DNA of 64,000 nucleotides, taken from Devosia faecipullorum. Lineage in GTDB: Bacteria > Pseudomonadota > Alphaproteobacteria > Rhizobiales > Devosiaceae. The notes beneath the pieces were generated by a model. The model did not search any database and was not told the origin of the DNA. It worked only from the letters and a program-made list of their open reading frames with translations. The translations under genes and the position numbers were made by a program. Below, in pieces: positions 20,101-29,461 of the stretch (positions are counted from its first letter, which is position 1; the number at the start of each line of letters is the position of its first letter). The stretch covers positions 682,001-746,000 of the forward strand of contig NZ_JACDXV010000001.1 of NCBI RefSeq assembly GCF_015158295.1, given 5' to 3'.

Positions 20101-22239
20101 GACCAGATCCGTCTGGCTGCTGCCAATATCGACCAGATCGTTTCCATCAAGGCCGTGGGCGCGGTGGACGCTATTGAGGGCCGCCTGACCGACATCAACC
20201 GCAATGTCGAGGAGAAGACCAGCCATTTCGCCGATCTGGTGACCCAGCGCTCGGCCGAGCTGGAACATGCCCTGGCCAGCCACGGCAACCTGCTGCGCGA
20301 CGCCTTGGCGGAAAATTCCCGCGAGGCCGAGCAGATCATGTCGGTCTCGACCACCCGCATTCTCAGCGACGTCACCAACGCGCTCAACAAGCTCAACGAT
20401 TCCAACCTGCTGCTGCAGCGCGTCCTCGATGCTTCGACGGCGAACCTGGCCAGCCTCGAATCCAGCGTTGCCCAGCAGACCGCCAATTATTCCAGCACCA
20501 TGCGCGAAGCCATGGGCCAGACCGAACAGGCCGGCACCATGGTCACCCAGCATGTGGGCGCGCTGCAGAACACCATTCGCGGCATGGTCGAGCAATTCTC
20601 GACCATTCTGGGCAAGCTCGATGCCGAGGCCGTCGGTCTCACCCACGCCTCCCAGGCGCTGGAATCCAGCAGCAGCACCGCATTGGAAAACCTCGAAGAC
20701 CGCCGCGGCGCCATGGATGCGCTGGCGCAGAGCTTTGCCTCCCGCGCCGACGACATCGATGGACGGATGCGTCTCTTCGCCCAGACCATTGCCGATACCG
20801 TCAACGACACCGAACGCCGCCTGATTTCGGCGCGCCGGGCCATGGACGATGCCTTGCAGGCCACGTCGCATTCGGTCCACGAAGTGCTCGAAGGCACGAC
20901 CAACGCCATTACCAGCGCATTGGAAAGCAATTCGAGCGCCGTTACCGGTGCCCTGGAGAGCAATTCCAACGCCGTCAGCAATGCGCTCTATGCCACCAAT
21001 GAGCGCTTCTCCGGCCAGCTCAACGCCAATGTGGCGCAGATGGACAATGCGGTTCGCCGCGCTGCCGATGCCGCAGCCTTGGCGCTTGAAGACAATGCCT
21101 CCAAGGTCAGCGACGTGCTGACTTCCACGGCAAGCACCGTCACCGACGTGCTCACCTCCACCACCAGCACCCTGGCCGACACCATTTCGGACTCCACCAG
21201 TTCGGTGCGCAACGCCATTGCCTCCAATACCGGCCAATTGCGCCGCGCGCTCGACGAGACCAGCGGCGAAGTCACCGGCAAGCTGGGCGAGTTCCATTCG
21301 GTTGCCGATGGCGAAAGCCGCCGCGCCAGCGCCGCCCTGCAGGACGCTCATCAGCGCATGGTCTCTGAAGTCCAGCGCGCCATCGAGGACGCCACCCAGC
21401 GCTTCGCCGACACGGCGCGGGCCATGCGTGAAACCGCCCGCGAAGTGGGCGGCGAACTCGAAGCCACCCGCGCCGAACTGGCGCGCGGCGTCAACGAACT
21501 GCCCGAGGAGACCCGCGCCAGCGCCGCCGCCATGCGCCGGGTCGTGGCCGAGCAGATCGAGGCATTGAGCGAGTTGAACGCCATCGTGCGCTCCCAGCCG
21601 GCCAGCCATGACCTGACCGACCGGCGAGCGCCGCAGCGGGCTCCCCGCCAGCCCGAACCGCCGGCCTTTCAGAAGCCGCGTCAGCCGGAGCCGCGCGAAT
21701 CCTATCGCGCCGAGCCCGCCCCTGCCCGCGCGCCGCTGGCGGATCCGATCCGCTCCAATGTGATGGAACAGCCGGCGCCGATCCCCGCGCCTGCTCCTGC
21801 CCAGCCTGCACCTGTCCAGCCTGCACCGCAGCAGGCCGAAGGCGGCTGGCTGCGCGACGTGCTGCGCAACGCCTCGGCCAATCAGGCCGGCGCCGCCGCG
21901 CCGCAGGGCCTGTCCGGCCTCAGCGAGGAAATCGTGCGCTCCATCGATGACGGTGCGCTGGCCGAAGCCTGGTCCCGCTATCAGGCCGGCGAGTCCAACG
22001 TCTTCACGCGGCGCATCTATACCCTGACCGGTCAGGGCACCTATGACGAAGTCCGCAAGCGCGTTCAGCGCGACGCCGACTTCGCCCGTACCGCCCAGGC
22101 CTATATGAGCGAGTTCGAGCAGCTCCTGAAGCGCGCCGCAGCCGGCCCCAACCCGGCCGCCGAAACCCGCGATTACCTGCTCTCGGATCGTGGCAAGGTC
22201 TACACCACCCTCGCCCATGCCAGCGGCCGGTTGAACTGA
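17110..22239 (+). CDS. Giant membrane-anchored coiled-coil protein, Growth Pole Ring (GPR)-like
   Basis: A 1709-aa protein. A short cytoplasmic N-terminus is followed by two transmembrane helices (about 88-110 and 125-147). Next are about 1300 residues of nearly proline-free helical repeats with a period near 14-15 residues (units of the type R-S-x-E-[IL]-x-x-x-[IL]), a Pro/Gln/Ala-rich linker (about 1500-1580), and a conserved C-terminal domain (GLSEEIVRSIDDGALAEAW, FTRRIYTLTGQGTYDEV). This order matches the apolipoprotein-like GPR proteins that organise polar growth in Agrobacterium and relatives, and loosely Caulobacter TipN. The family call is by architecture; orthology needs a search. 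A strong terminator follows. Confidence 0.75.
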   Translation: MAKNPTPQNDPAALAFSAVEDALKESVFSLDAAAQSAPERKPAEPSRSERLRAADKIAQQAGAVANDDRISASKLLYGLQTRSSSTPTWLALLLSIVWIVATGLVAGLRLGPQMADFGTFAGSIEFVALLAIMILPVLGFFAVATLFRRAADLRNAASSITQAAIRLAEPEVTAADKVASVGQAVRREVNALGDGLERALSRAGELEVMIHNEVTALERTYSDNESRMRALIAELASQRESVLTNTERVREAITESHTGLVFDLDMISQRIAGTIVESGGNLTRALETAGNTLNSGFNERADSFVGLVENRTTDFLGVLDQRSDRLALGFEEQSAAMERALDARAAQLNSGIEERIAILGDALDAHAGSIAASIESRTRQIADRTDAVTASFEDRSRTIAGLIESRTGDLASALDERTLTLANLLTDGGASLLDQLHNRGDQVSAALADIGGRVAGDISSRATEAELLLATMTRQLDESVSIQLNALDSRLQSAIIEINGALDDTSERARLTLSTAGQESLGLFDTRLTEITGLLDEKLHALDNVIGDKGEHLISRLDEQGTSFAARANVLEMALNEESGRFNDIVSERTRELSEVLGAKTKSIAETVDHRTREIADTLDSHAGLIAETFDSRAGRIDEILASRASEVTEAISSRTSELDQTLAARSSEIASAIGARSEQMQQTLGSTASEIADTIASRSEELQQALAARSTEMNEAIRTRSQELGQTLGAGTQAFDQAIAGRTQRLADTLSEQTNALSLEIETRTNDLSGQIDERAITLVNRLDERTRALSDTLSTHTTSIGETIGLHTSELAETLDQHGASARDSIDASLRQVTSTMESRLTEMSSLVSSKVAEVNSSLGDGLDNAIIRISDAEKGVAASIEHASQSVGESARQAAALIESGVTSARNAIAEMVDQRLGTLPEAITARADITAERLSALNASISTSITQSMADLEAGADRIEETIATRITAATQAITQNVESTANRMDVSVRDALDQIRLAAANIDQIVSIKAVGAVDAIEGRLTDINRNVEEKTSHFADLVTQRSAELEHALASHGNLLRDALAENSREAEQIMSVSTTRILSDVTNALNKLNDSNLLLQRVLDASTANLASLESSVAQQTANYSSTMREAMGQTEQAGTMVTQHVGALQNTIRGMVEQFSTILGKLDAEAVGLTHASQALESSSSTALENLEDRRGAMDALAQSFASRADDIDGRMRLFAQTIADTVNDTERRLISARRAMDDALQATSHSVHEVLEGTTNAITSALESNSSAVTGALESNSNAVSNALYATNERFSGQLNANVAQMDNAVRRAADAAALALEDNASKVSDVLTSTASTVTDVLTSTTSTLADTISDSTSSVRNAIASNTGQLRRALDETSGEVTGKLGEFHSVADGESRRASAALQDAHQRMVSEVQRAIEDATQRFADTARAMRETAREVGGELEATRAELARGVNELPEETRASAAAMRRVVAEQIEALSELNAIVRSQPASHDLTDRRAPQRAPRQPEPPAFQKPRQPEPRESYRAEPAPARAPLADPIRSNVMEQPAPIPAPAPAQPAPVQPAPQQAEGGWLRDVLRNASANQAGAAAPQGLSGLSEEIVRSIDDGALAEAWSRYQAGESNVFTRRIYTLTGQGTYDEVRKRVQRDADFARTAQAYMSEFEQLLKRAAAGPNPAAETRDYLLSDRGKVYTTLAHASGRLN

Positions 22240-22255
22240 CCGACAGCCAAAACAC

Positions 22256-22288
22256 AAAAGCCCCGGATCGCTCCGGGGCTTTTTTTTT
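22256..22288 (+). terminator. Strong intrinsic terminator of the giant coiled-coil gene
   Basis: Stem GCCCCGGA / TCCGGGGC with loop TCGC, preceded by AAAA and followed by nine T, starting 17 nt after the stop codon. Confidence 0.93.
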
Positions 22289-22454
22289 GTGGGCCAGCTA
22301 AAGCAACGGACCTAAAAGTGTACTTGCGGTTTTCGCATAGTCAGATGCGCAAACAGGGGATCAGAGCGGCAATTCTCGTTCGATAGAACGCATGCCTTTC
22401 TGATGAAAGGCGCGCCGCCGAACCCAGCGCCGGCCCCGCCGATCCCCTCCCCTC

Positions 22455-22505
22455 CATCGTCATTGCCCGGCTCGTCCGGGCAATCCATCCACGAGGAGCA
22501 TCGGC
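22455..22505. repeat. REP-like palindromic repeat, copy C
   Basis: CGTCATTGCCCGGCTCGTCC with its complement GGGCAATCCATCC matches the palindrome and tail of copies A and B. It sits in the gap of about 290 nt between the giant gene's terminator and the first MFS gene; the rest of that gap shows no gene. Confidence 0.6.
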
Positions 22506-22526
22506 CATGCGGACGGCAACAAAGCC

Positions 22527-23705
22527 CTAGACTGGCTTCGGAGCCTGCAACCGTATCGACAGCCAGATGCACAGCGCGCCGATCAGTGCGAAGGCCGACG
22601 CCACGAAATAGGCCTCTGCGCCCATGGATGGGATCAACAGCCCGAACCCGGTCACCGCGATAATCGACAGCAATTGCTGCCCCACCACGAACAGGCTCTG
22701 CGTTTCGGCGGCGATGCTTTCATCGGTCCAGTTGGCGATGAAATGTACGCAGCCGAGAAAGCCGAGTGCGAAGGTGATGCCATGGGTCATTTGCAGCAGC
22801 ACCAGGACCGGAACGCCCGGTTCGAACCCCATGATACCCCAGCGGACCACCGCCGCCAGCGCCGAAATGACGATGAGATGACGGGCGCTGACCCTGCTGC
22901 CGAAGCGACGCCAGACGAACATCATCAGCGCCTCCGAGGCCGAGCCGAGTGCGATCAGCGGGCCGATGATCTGCTCGGACACACCCTGCTGCTTCCAGAG
23001 CAGCGCCCCAAAGGCATTGAGGACGAAATGGGTTCCGAACACCATGCAGAAGCCGAATAGCGGCAGGATGAACCACGGCTTGGCGACGGCGCGCAAGCCT
23101 CCTGCCGGTGACTGCACCGGCACCGCAGCGAGAACCTTTTGCTCATCGGGCGCGCGGAACAGCGGCAATTGCAGGGACACCAGCGCCCGCAGGATCACCA
23201 GTCCGACGAATAGCGGCACGAATACCGCCGAGCCGAACCAGACGACGAGAAATCCGGTAAAGCCGTTGAAGAACATATAGCCCAGCGTCCCGAAGGCGCG
23301 CATGAAGCCGTAGTCGCTGCCATTGCGCCGGGCCAGCCGCATCGCCGCCGCGTCGAGAACCGGTCCAACTGCGCCACCCGGCATCGAGGCCAGGGTCCAG
23401 AACAGCAATATCCCCCAGAACTCATTGACGAAAAACAGCCCGATAGGGACGATGCCGCCGATCAGCGCACCGATGACGATCACCTGCCGCCAATCCCGGG
23501 CCCGGTCGGCGAGCCGGCCGATCACCAGGTTCAGTGTCAGGATCGCAAAGATCGGCACGGCATTGATGAGGCCAATCTGTTCTGGTGAAATACCCTTCTC
23601 GCTCAGCCAGATGGGCAGGAACATCACCGCCGCCCCCGGCCCCATATAGAAGGTGAGGTAGAAGGCCGTGACCCGCGTTTCGGGCTTGGTGGAGAGCAGC
23701 GCCAT
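22527..23705 (-). CDS. MFS transporter (MFS_1-like), tandem copy 1
   Basis: A 392-aa inner-membrane transporter with about 12 hydrophobic helices. After helix 2 comes GRLADRARDWRQ, the loop 2-3 motif of the major facilitator family. Shared blocks with its neighbour include EKGISPEQIGLINAVPIF, RRNGSDYGFMRAFGTLGY, MFVWRRFGSRVSARHL and VHFIANWTDE. It resembles the HcaT/NupG-like group; the substrate cannot be read. The start is 3 nt from the stop codon of the upstream copy, so the two form one leftward transcript. Confidence 0.85.
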   Translation of the reverse strand: MALLSTKPETRVTAFYLTFYMGPGAAVMFLPIWLSEKGISPEQIGLINAVPIFAILTLNLVIGRLADRARDWRQVIVIGALIGGIVPIGLFFVNEFWGILLFWTLASMPGGAVGPVLDAAAMRLARRNGSDYGFMRAFGTLGYMFFNGFTGFLVVWFGSAVFVPLFVGLVILRALVSLQLPLFRAPDEQKVLAAVPVQSPAGGLRAVAKPWFILPLFGFCMVFGTHFVLNAFGALLWKQQGVSEQIIGPLIALGSASEALMMFVWRRFGSRVSARHLIVISALAAVVRWGIMGFEPGVPVLVLLQMTHGITFALGFLGCVHFIANWTDESIAAETQSLFVVGQQLLSIIAVTGFGLLIPSMGAEAYFVASAFALIGALCIWLSIRLQAPKPV

Positions 23706-23708
23706 GGA

Positions 23709-24902
23709 TCATGCGGCCTTTGGCGGCCGCAATTTCAGCGACCACAACACGCACAGTATCGCCAGCGCCGAGGTGATGGTGGAATAGAAGAAGGCATAGC
23801 TGCCGAAATGCTCGACCAATATGCCGAACAGGATCAGCGCCACCATGGACGCGCCCATGCCGAGCATGTTGGCAAAGCCCTGGGCTTCGGCGGCATTTGC
23901 CTCGTTGGTCCAGTTGGCGATGAAATGCACCACGCCGAAATAGCCCATGCCGAAGCTGAAAGCATGCAGCAATTGGGTGAAGAACAGCACTTCCACCGGC
24001 GGATTGAAAGCCATGATGGTGAAGCGCACCAGCCCGGCGATCGCCCCGACAAGGATCATGTTGCGCGCCGTCACCTTGCCGCCGAAGCGGCGCCAGGCAA
24101 ACATCAGAATGGCCTCGCCTACCGCCGCGACACCCAGCAAGGGGCCGAGGAAATAGCCCGGTATTCCGTTTTCATGCCAGAGCAGCGCGGCGAAACTGCC
24201 GATCACCGAATTGGAGGAATTGACCAGCGCAAAGGACAGCAAAGGCAATATGAACCAGAGCTTGAGGCTATCCTTGAGCCGGCTGACCGGCTGGGCCGCC
24301 TCCGGTGAAGCACTCGCCAGGGTCACCTGCGGCGCCGGCGTGCGGAAGCGGGGCAAGAGGAAGGCCAGGGCCGCCCGCGCCACCACCATAGCCACATAGA
24401 GCGTGACGAAAATTTCCGAGCCCAGCAGGTTGAGAAACAATCCCAGCCCACCAGCCGCGAACACATAGCCCACCGTCGCCCAGGCGCGGATCGCGCCGAA
24501 ATCGGTGCCGTTGCGGCGCGTCATGCGCACGGTGGCCGCGTCGATCACCGGCGCGACCAGACCATTGCTGGCGGCGGTCAGCGCCCAGATCGTCAGGATG
24601 CCCCAGAATTCGGAGACGAAATATAGCGGCAGCGGCGCCAGCGCCGAGACGATGGAAATGACGATGAGCGCCGTCCGCCAGTCATCGGCCTTGTCGGCAA
24701 TGCGCCCCACGATGATGTTGAGCAGCAGCAGACAAAGCGTCGGCAATGCATTGATCAGGCCGATCTGGTCGGCGGGAATGCCGTGATCGCTGAGCCAGAT
24801 TCCGAAAAACACGGAAGCGACGCCACCGGGGATATAGACGGTGAACTGATACAATGTTGCGCGCAGCTCGGGCGTATCCAAGCGCGATAGTAACGATGTC
24901 AT
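23709..24902 (-). CDS. MFS transporter (MFS_1-like), tandem copy 2
   Basis: A 397-aa paralogue of the next gene with the same landmarks: DHGIPADQIGLINALPTL, GRIADKADDWRT, RRNGTDFGAIRAWATVGY, FAWRRFGGKVTARNM and VHFIANWTNE. Divergence over the full length argues for an old duplication, not a recent repeat. The start at 24902 (MTSLLSRLDTPE) has GGAG upstream; the frame open to 25082 before it lacks membrane character. The pair may form a heterodimer or handle related sugars or nucleosides (speculation). Confidence 0.85.
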   Translation of the reverse strand: MTSLLSRLDTPELRATLYQFTVYIPGGVASVFFGIWLSDHGIPADQIGLINALPTLCLLLLNIIVGRIADKADDWRTALIVISIVSALAPLPLYFVSEFWGILTIWALTAASNGLVAPVIDAATVRMTRRNGTDFGAIRAWATVGYVFAAGGLGLFLNLLGSEIFVTLYVAMVVARAALAFLLPRFRTPAPQVTLASASPEAAQPVSRLKDSLKLWFILPLLSFALVNSSNSVIGSFAALLWHENGIPGYFLGPLLGVAAVGEAILMFAWRRFGGKVTARNMILVGAIAGLVRFTIMAFNPPVEVLFFTQLLHAFSFGMGYFGVVHFIANWTNEANAAEAQGFANMLGMGASMVALILFGILVEHFGSYAFFYSTITSALAILCVLWSLKLRPPKAA

Positions 24903-25038
24903 GGAGAAAAGAACTCCGGGCGCACAACTGCGCCGCGTGTCGTTTCGTGCCTTGTAAATCGTTGCAATGCAAGGGGGCTGCGACGGGACGGGATTGCTTT
25001 TGTCCGCAACGCCATCAACCGGGCGCGGCGGAAGAAAA

Positions 25039-25839
25039 TTATTGCTCGCTAACCCGCCGCGCACGCGTCTTGCGCGATTCACCGGTGACCATTTCGGTCC
25101 ACTTGATCAGCTCGAATCCGCCGTCATGGGCTTCCACGATGGCAGTGCAGCTTTCCACCCAATCGCCGGTATTGATATATTGGATGCCCAGCCGGTCATG
25201 AATGTCGGCAAAATGGATATGGCCGCAGATGACGCCATCGACGCCCGATTCCTTGGCCTCATGCACCAGCGCTTCCTCGAAGCGGCCGATCACGGATACC
25301 GCGTTCTTGACCTTCTGCTTGGCCCAGGCGCTCAGCGACCAATATTGCAGGCCCAGCCGGCGGCGCACCCAATTTATGGCGATATTGACGCGCAAAGCCG
25401 CGTTGTAGGCCCAGTCCCCCACATGGGCCAGCCATTTGGCGTTCATCACCACGACGTCGAACTGATCGCCATGGATCACCAGATACGTCTTGCCGGTGGC
25501 CGAGGTGTGGATGGTGCGGTCCACCAGCTCGATCTCGCCGAAATATGTGCCGAGATATTCGCGCAGGAATTCGTCGTGATTGCCGGGCAGATAGACGATG
25601 CGGGTGCCCGCATTGGCCTTGGCGAGCAGCAGATCGATGAGGATGTTGTATTCCGCCGGCCAGTGCCATTGCTTGGACAGCCGCCAGCCGTCGAGAATGT
25701 CGCCGACCAGATAGATCGTCTCGGCATCATGGGCGCGCAGGAATTCGATCAGCTGTTTGCTGCGGATCGGCTTCATGCCCAGATGCACGTCGGACAGGAA
25801 CAGCGCCCGGACATGCCGGATTTCGCGGTCTTCCGCCAT
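25039..25839 (-). CDS. LpxH-like metallophosphoesterase
   Basis: A calcineurin-type phosphoesterase of 266 aa with the full metal set: SDVHLG (D17, H19), GDILDGW, GNHDEFL, HGDQFD and GHIHFADIH. The family includes UDP-2,3-diacylglucosamine hydrolases of lipid A synthesis; this subgroup (YSLSAWAKQKVKNAV-type cap helices) is the alphaproteobacterial set whose lipid A role is assumed and not proven. It starts MAEDREIRHVRALFLSD. It lies between the MFS genes and the glycosidase, all leftward. Confidence 0.82.
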   Translation of the reverse strand: MAEDREIRHVRALFLSDVHLGMKPIRSKQLIEFLRAHDAETIYLVGDILDGWRLSKQWHWPAEYNILIDLLLAKANAGTRIVYLPGNHDEFLREYLGTYFGEIELVDRTIHTSATGKTYLVIHGDQFDVVVMNAKWLAHVGDWAYNAALRVNIAINWVRRRLGLQYWSLSAWAKQKVKNAVSVIGRFEEALVHEAKESGVDGVICGHIHFADIHDRLGIQYINTGDWVESCTAIVEAHDGGFELIKWTEMVTGESRKTRARRVSEQ

Positions 25840-25940
25840 CAGCCCTTGGCCTCCTGCTGGTTCGGCGGCACATTACAAGCTGGCGGTGCCGGTGCAAACA
25901 CGCGCCGCGAGAAAGACGGGGAAAGTGCGCCCGGCCCCGC

Positions 25941-27122
25941 TTATTTCACCCGCGCTTTCAGCGCCACGATGCGCGCATAGCTCTGTTCGATCCGCCGTGC
26001 GAAGTCCGGGTCTGCCGCTGCTTCGGCAAGCAGGATGTCGAGAATTTCCTGCGACAGGCCGGGCCGGTATTTCGCCGTATTGGAAAACAGCAGCACATCC
26101 ATGCCCGCGCGCACCGCCTTGATCACGGTCTCTTCCAGCGTGAAATGATCGCGAATCGCGCCCATTTCCAGATCGTCGCTGATCACCACGCCGTCAAAGC
26201 CCAGTTCGTCCCGCAATATTCCATCGATCCAGCGCGGGGATAGGGACGAAGGCGTCTCCCCGTCATCATCGGCATAATCGGCGTGATAAAGGTGCCCGAT
26301 CATGACCATGTCGGCCAGCCCCTCCCCGATCAGCGCCCGATAGGGTTCCAGCTCCTCGGGCGTCCAGGTCTGGGTAATGTCGACGAAGCCCTCATGGCTG
26401 TCCGCCGTTGAGGAACCGTGGCCGGGGAAATGCTTGAGCGCGGTGATCAGGCCCGCCGCGTGGTGGGCCCGGATGAAAGCCGCATCATAGGCGATCACCG
26501 TCTCCGGGTCGGCCGAAAAGGCCCGACCGAACCGCGCGATGACCTGATTGTCGGGATTGAGATTGAGGTCGGCCACCGGCCCGAAATTGACGCTGAAGCC
26601 TTCGGCGGCGATCCCGTCGGCCATCGCCCGATAGATGTCCTCGGCCTCCTGCGGGGTTTTTCGGGCCGCGATGCTGGCGGCATTGGGGATTTCCGAAAAA
26701 CCCACCTCCCCGGTCAACCGTTCCACCGCCCCGCCTTCCTGATCAAGCGTGATGAATGGCGGCAGATCGGGCGTCGCGGCGCGGAAAAGGGCATTCATCT
26801 CTCGCACCATGGGCAGGTCGGTGACGTTCTTCTTGAGATACATCACCCCGCCCAGCCGCCCCTCGCGCAATTCCTCCGCTACCGCTTCCACCCCATCGGC
26901 ATCGGCGCTGGCTCCCTCGAAGCCGACGATGATCATCTGCCCGGCCATCTGCTCCAGGCTGGCGGCGACTACGGGGAGGCCCGAGAGGAGCAGAGCGAAG
27001 ACGGCGGCTAGGAAACGGAACAAGAGAACACCGGAGGCATGAATCGGGAACACCAGAATGAATGCCAAAAACGGGCAAGACAATGTTCGCCCCCCATGTT
27101 TGGGGGATGCGAACAAAGCCAT
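25941..27122 (-). CDS. Glycoside hydrolase family 3, NagZ-like beta-N-acetylhexosaminidase, exported
   Basis: Hydrolyses beta-linked N-acetylhexosamine, probably in the periplasm. Visible motifs: LDQEGGAVERL, GPVADLN, KHFPGHGSSTADSHEG (the acid/base His loop of the NagZ clade) and the nucleophile Asp in VVISDDLEMGAI. A hydrophobic signal segment (LLFRFLAAVFALLLSGLPVVAA) precedes the mature start LEQMAGQMI, unlike cytoplasmic NagZ. The start is uncertain: ATG 27122 leaves about 33 residues before the signal and would include a strong inverted repeat (27084-27115), so a later non-ATG start (TTG 27023 or GTG 27053) may be the true one. Confidence 0.8.
   Translation of the reverse strand: MALFASPKHGGRTLSCPFLAFILVFPIHASGVLLFRFLAAVFALLLSGLPVVAASLEQMAGQMIIVGFEGASADADGVEAVAEELREGRLGGVMYLKKNVTDLPMVREMNALFRAATPDLPPFITLDQEGGAVERLTGEVGFSEIPNAASIAARKTPQEAEDIYRAMADGIAAEGFSVNFGPVADLNLNPDNQVIARFGRAFSADPETVIAYDAAFIRAHHAAGLITALKHFPGHGSSTADSHEGFVDITQTWTPEELEPYRALIGEGLADMVMIGHLYHADYADDDGETPSSLSPRWIDGILRDELGFDGVVISDDLEMGAIRDHFTLEETVIKAVRAGMDVLLFSNTAKYRPGLSQEILDILLAEAAADPDFARRIEQSYARIVALKARVK
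27084..27115. repeat. Long inverted repeat before the GH3 gene
   Basis: TGTTCGC then CCCCC, loop ATGTTT, GGGGG, an AT bulge, then GCGAACA: 12 paired bases with one bulge. It lies at or just inside the 5' end of the GH3 gene and could be an operator or a 5'-UTR hairpin. Confidence 0.6.
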
Positions 27123-27195
27123 GAAGCCGCATTCTTTCCTCTGGTGGACCAAGGTCCGGGGACTTCAACCTTCCTTCCGGGCAGCCACCAAACTG

Positions 27196-27231
27196 ATCGG
27201 GCGGCGGCCTTGCGACCACCGCCCGATTTTT
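27196..27231 (+). terminator. Stem-loop with plus-strand T-run downstream of acsA
   Basis: Perfect 9-bp stem ATCGGGCGG / CCGCCCGAT with a 14-nt loop, followed on the plus strand by a five-T run (27227-27231) that begins with the last base of the stem. It lies 23 nt beyond the stop of the leftward acsA and may terminate it, but the T-run favours a plus-strand transcript, for which no gene is seen. Confidence 0.65.
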
Positions 27232-27253
27232 AAGTTCCGCCTAGGCCGACCTG

Positions 27254-29206
27254 TCAGGCCGGCTTGTGCTGCCGATTGGCGATCAGGTCTTCGACCACGG
27301 CCGGATCGGCCAGTGTCGACGTATCGCCCAGTGCGCCGAAATCGTTCTCCGCCACCTTGCGCAGGATACGGCGCATGATCTTGCCGGAGCGCGTCTTGGG
27401 CAGGCCGGGCGCCCATTGGATATAATCGGGCGAAGCGATCGGGCCGATTTCCTTGCGCACCCAGCTGCGCAACTCGTTACGCAATTCGTCAGTATATTCC
27501 TCGCCGGACATCAGCGTGACATAGCAATAAATGCCCTGCCCCTTGATGTCGTGCGGGAACCCGACCACCGCGGCCTCGGAGACCTTGGGATGGGCGACCA
27601 GCGCGCTTTCCACCTCGGCGGTACCGAGACGATGGCCAGAAACGTTGAGCACGTCATCGACGCGGCCGGTAATCCAGTAATAGCCGTCCTCGTCGCGGCG
27701 ACAGCCGTCGCCGGTGAAATAGCGGCCCTTATAGGTCTCGAAATAGGTCGAGACAAACCGCCCGTGATCGCCCCAGATGGTGCGCGCCTGGCTCGGCCAG
27801 CTATCGTCGATGGCGAGCACGCCTTCGGCCTTGGTCTGTTCCTGCAACTTGCCTTCCGGCGACAGCACCGATGGCTTGATGCCGAAGAAGGGCTTGGTCG
27901 CCGAACCCGGCTTGGTCGCCGTCGCGCCGGGGAACGGGCAGATCATGTGCCCGCCGGTCTCGGTCTGCCACCAGGCGTCGAGCACTTCGCAGCGCCCCTT
28001 GCCCACCTTGTTATAATACCAGAGCCAGGCTTCCGGGTTGATCGGCTCGCCCACCGTACCGAGCAGGCGCAGGCTGGGCATGTCGAATTTCTCGACGAAT
28101 TCGGGGCCGGCGCCCATCAGCGCGCGGATGGCGGTCGGCGCAGTGTGGAAGATATTGACCTTGTGCCGCTCGACCACCTGCCAGAAGCGGCTGGCGTCGG
28201 GCCAGGAGGGGATGCCCTCGAACATCAGGGTCGTCGCGCCATTGGCCAGTGGACCGTATAGAATATAGGAATGGCCGGTGATCCAGCCCACGTCCGCCGT
28301 GCACCAGAACACTTCGCCGCGCTTGTAGTCGAAGCTCAACTCATGGGTCAGCGAGGTGAAGGCGAGATAGCCACCCTGGGTATGCACCACGCCCTTGGGC
28401 TTGCCCGTCGAGCCGGACGTATAAAGGATGAACAGCGGATCTTCCGCATTCATCGGCTCGGGTTCGTTGAACGGCTCGACGCCGGCGGCGGCCTCATGCC
28501 ACCACACGTCGCGGCTGCCCTTCATCGGCACGTCGGCGCCGGTATTGTGCACCACCAGCACCTTGCTGACGCCGGGGCAGTCTTCGAGCGCCTTGTCCAC
28601 ATTGGCCTTGAGCGCCACGGTCTTGCCGCCGCGACGGCCTTCGTCGGCGGTGATCACCACGGCCGAATCGCAGTCATTGATGCGGCCGGCGAGCGAATCG
28701 GGAGAGAAGCCGCCGAACACCACCGAATGCACCGCCCCGATACGGGCGCAGGCCAGCATGGCATAGGCGGCCTGAGGGATCATCGGCAGGTAGATGGTGA
28801 CGCGGTCGCCCTTCTTGACGCCCAGCGATTTCAGCACATTGGCGCAGCGGCAGACTTTTTCGTGCAGCGTGCGATAGGTGATATATTCGGCCTGGTCATC
28901 GGGATTGTCGGGCTCCCAGATGATGGCGACATCGTCGCCCCGCTCCGCCAGATGGCGGTCGATGCAATTGGCCGCGACGTTGAGCACCCCGTCCTCGAAC
29001 CATTTGATCGAGATATCGGGATATTCGAACGTGGTGTTCTTGATCTTGGTGGGAAAGGTCATCCAGTCGAGCCGCTTGGCCTGTTCGGCCCAGAACCCGT
29101 TGGGGTCGCTGATCGAACGCGCGTAAAGCTCGTCGTACTGTTCTTTCGTCGTGTGGGTGCGTGCGACGGCAGCCGCACTTGGCTGGAACAAGAGCTGGTC
29201 GCTCAT
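27254..29206 (-). CDS. acsA: Acetyl-CoA synthetase
   Basis: Activates acetate to acetyl-CoA through acetyl-AMP in the cytoplasm. It has 650 aa. The adenylate-forming P-loop is [12 protein letters not shown]; other motifs are [43 protein letters not shown] and the C-terminal [10 protein letters not shown], whose Lys is the site of inhibitory acetylation in this family. The start at 29206 follows GGGAGGA; the longer frame to 29275 is not conserved in type. It is divergent from the GNAT-like gene across about 255 nt. Confidence 0.95.
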   Translation of the reverse strand: MSDQLLFQPSAAAVARTHTTKEQYDELYARSISDPNGFWAEQAKRLDWMTFPTKIKNTTFEYPDISIKWFEDGVLNVAANCIDRHLAERGDDVAIIWEPDNPDDQAEYITYRTLHEKVCRCANVLKSLGVKKGDRVTIYLPMIPQAAYAMLACARIGAVHSVVFGGFSPDSLAGRINDCDSAVVITADEGRRGGKTVALKANVDKALEDCPGVSKVLVVHNTGADVPMKGSRDVWWHEAAAGVEPFNEPEPMNAEDPLFILYTSGSTGKPKGVVHTQGGYLAFTSLTHELSFDYKRGEVFWCTADVGWITGHSYILYGPLANGATTLMFEGIPSWPDASRFWQVVERHKVNIFHTAPTAIRALMGAGPEFVEKFDMPSLRLLGTVGEPINPEAWLWYYNKVGKGRCEVLDAWWQTETGGHMICPFPGATATKPGSATKPFFGIKPSVLSPEGKLQEQTKAEGVLAIDDSWPSQARTIWGDHGRFVSTYFETYKGRYFTGDGCRRDEDGYYWITGRVDDVLNVSGHRLGTAEVESALVAHPKVSEAAVVGFPHDIKGQGIYCYVTLMSGEEYTDELRNELRSWVRKEIGPIASPDYIQWAPGLPKTRSGKIMRRILRKVAENDFGALGDTSTLADPAVVEDLIANRQHKPA

Positions 29207-29461
29207 CGTCTTCCTCCCTAAGTCTCTCCCGAGAATTGTTCTAATGAGCGGACCCGCCAGCGGCAAGGGCCACATGCCGCGACTTAATCGCTATTTCAGC
29301 ATGGGTATATGCCGAAAAGGCACTTGTACCCCATGTTAACCGTCCTGCCCCATATTGAGCCGGCTTTTCTGTGCCGGTCATTCGCGTGATGGCGCCGGTT
29401 CGAAGAGCCGGAACGCGGCGGGCAATCTGTCCGGCCGCGACGCGCTTCATGAGGAGCTGCC

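Noticed and set aside
17041-22257. 1738-codon minus-strand open frame opposite the giant coiled-coil gene
   Set aside because: The plus strand encodes a protein with clear membrane helices, coiled coil and a terminator; the antisense product is Gly/His-rich without family features and is a by-product of codon bias in the repeats.
22336-22356. GCATAGTCAGATGC in a host gap, similar to the six-fold motif
   Set aside because: Lacks the flanking CGG and final A and has different central bases; a single degenerate match is expected by chance.
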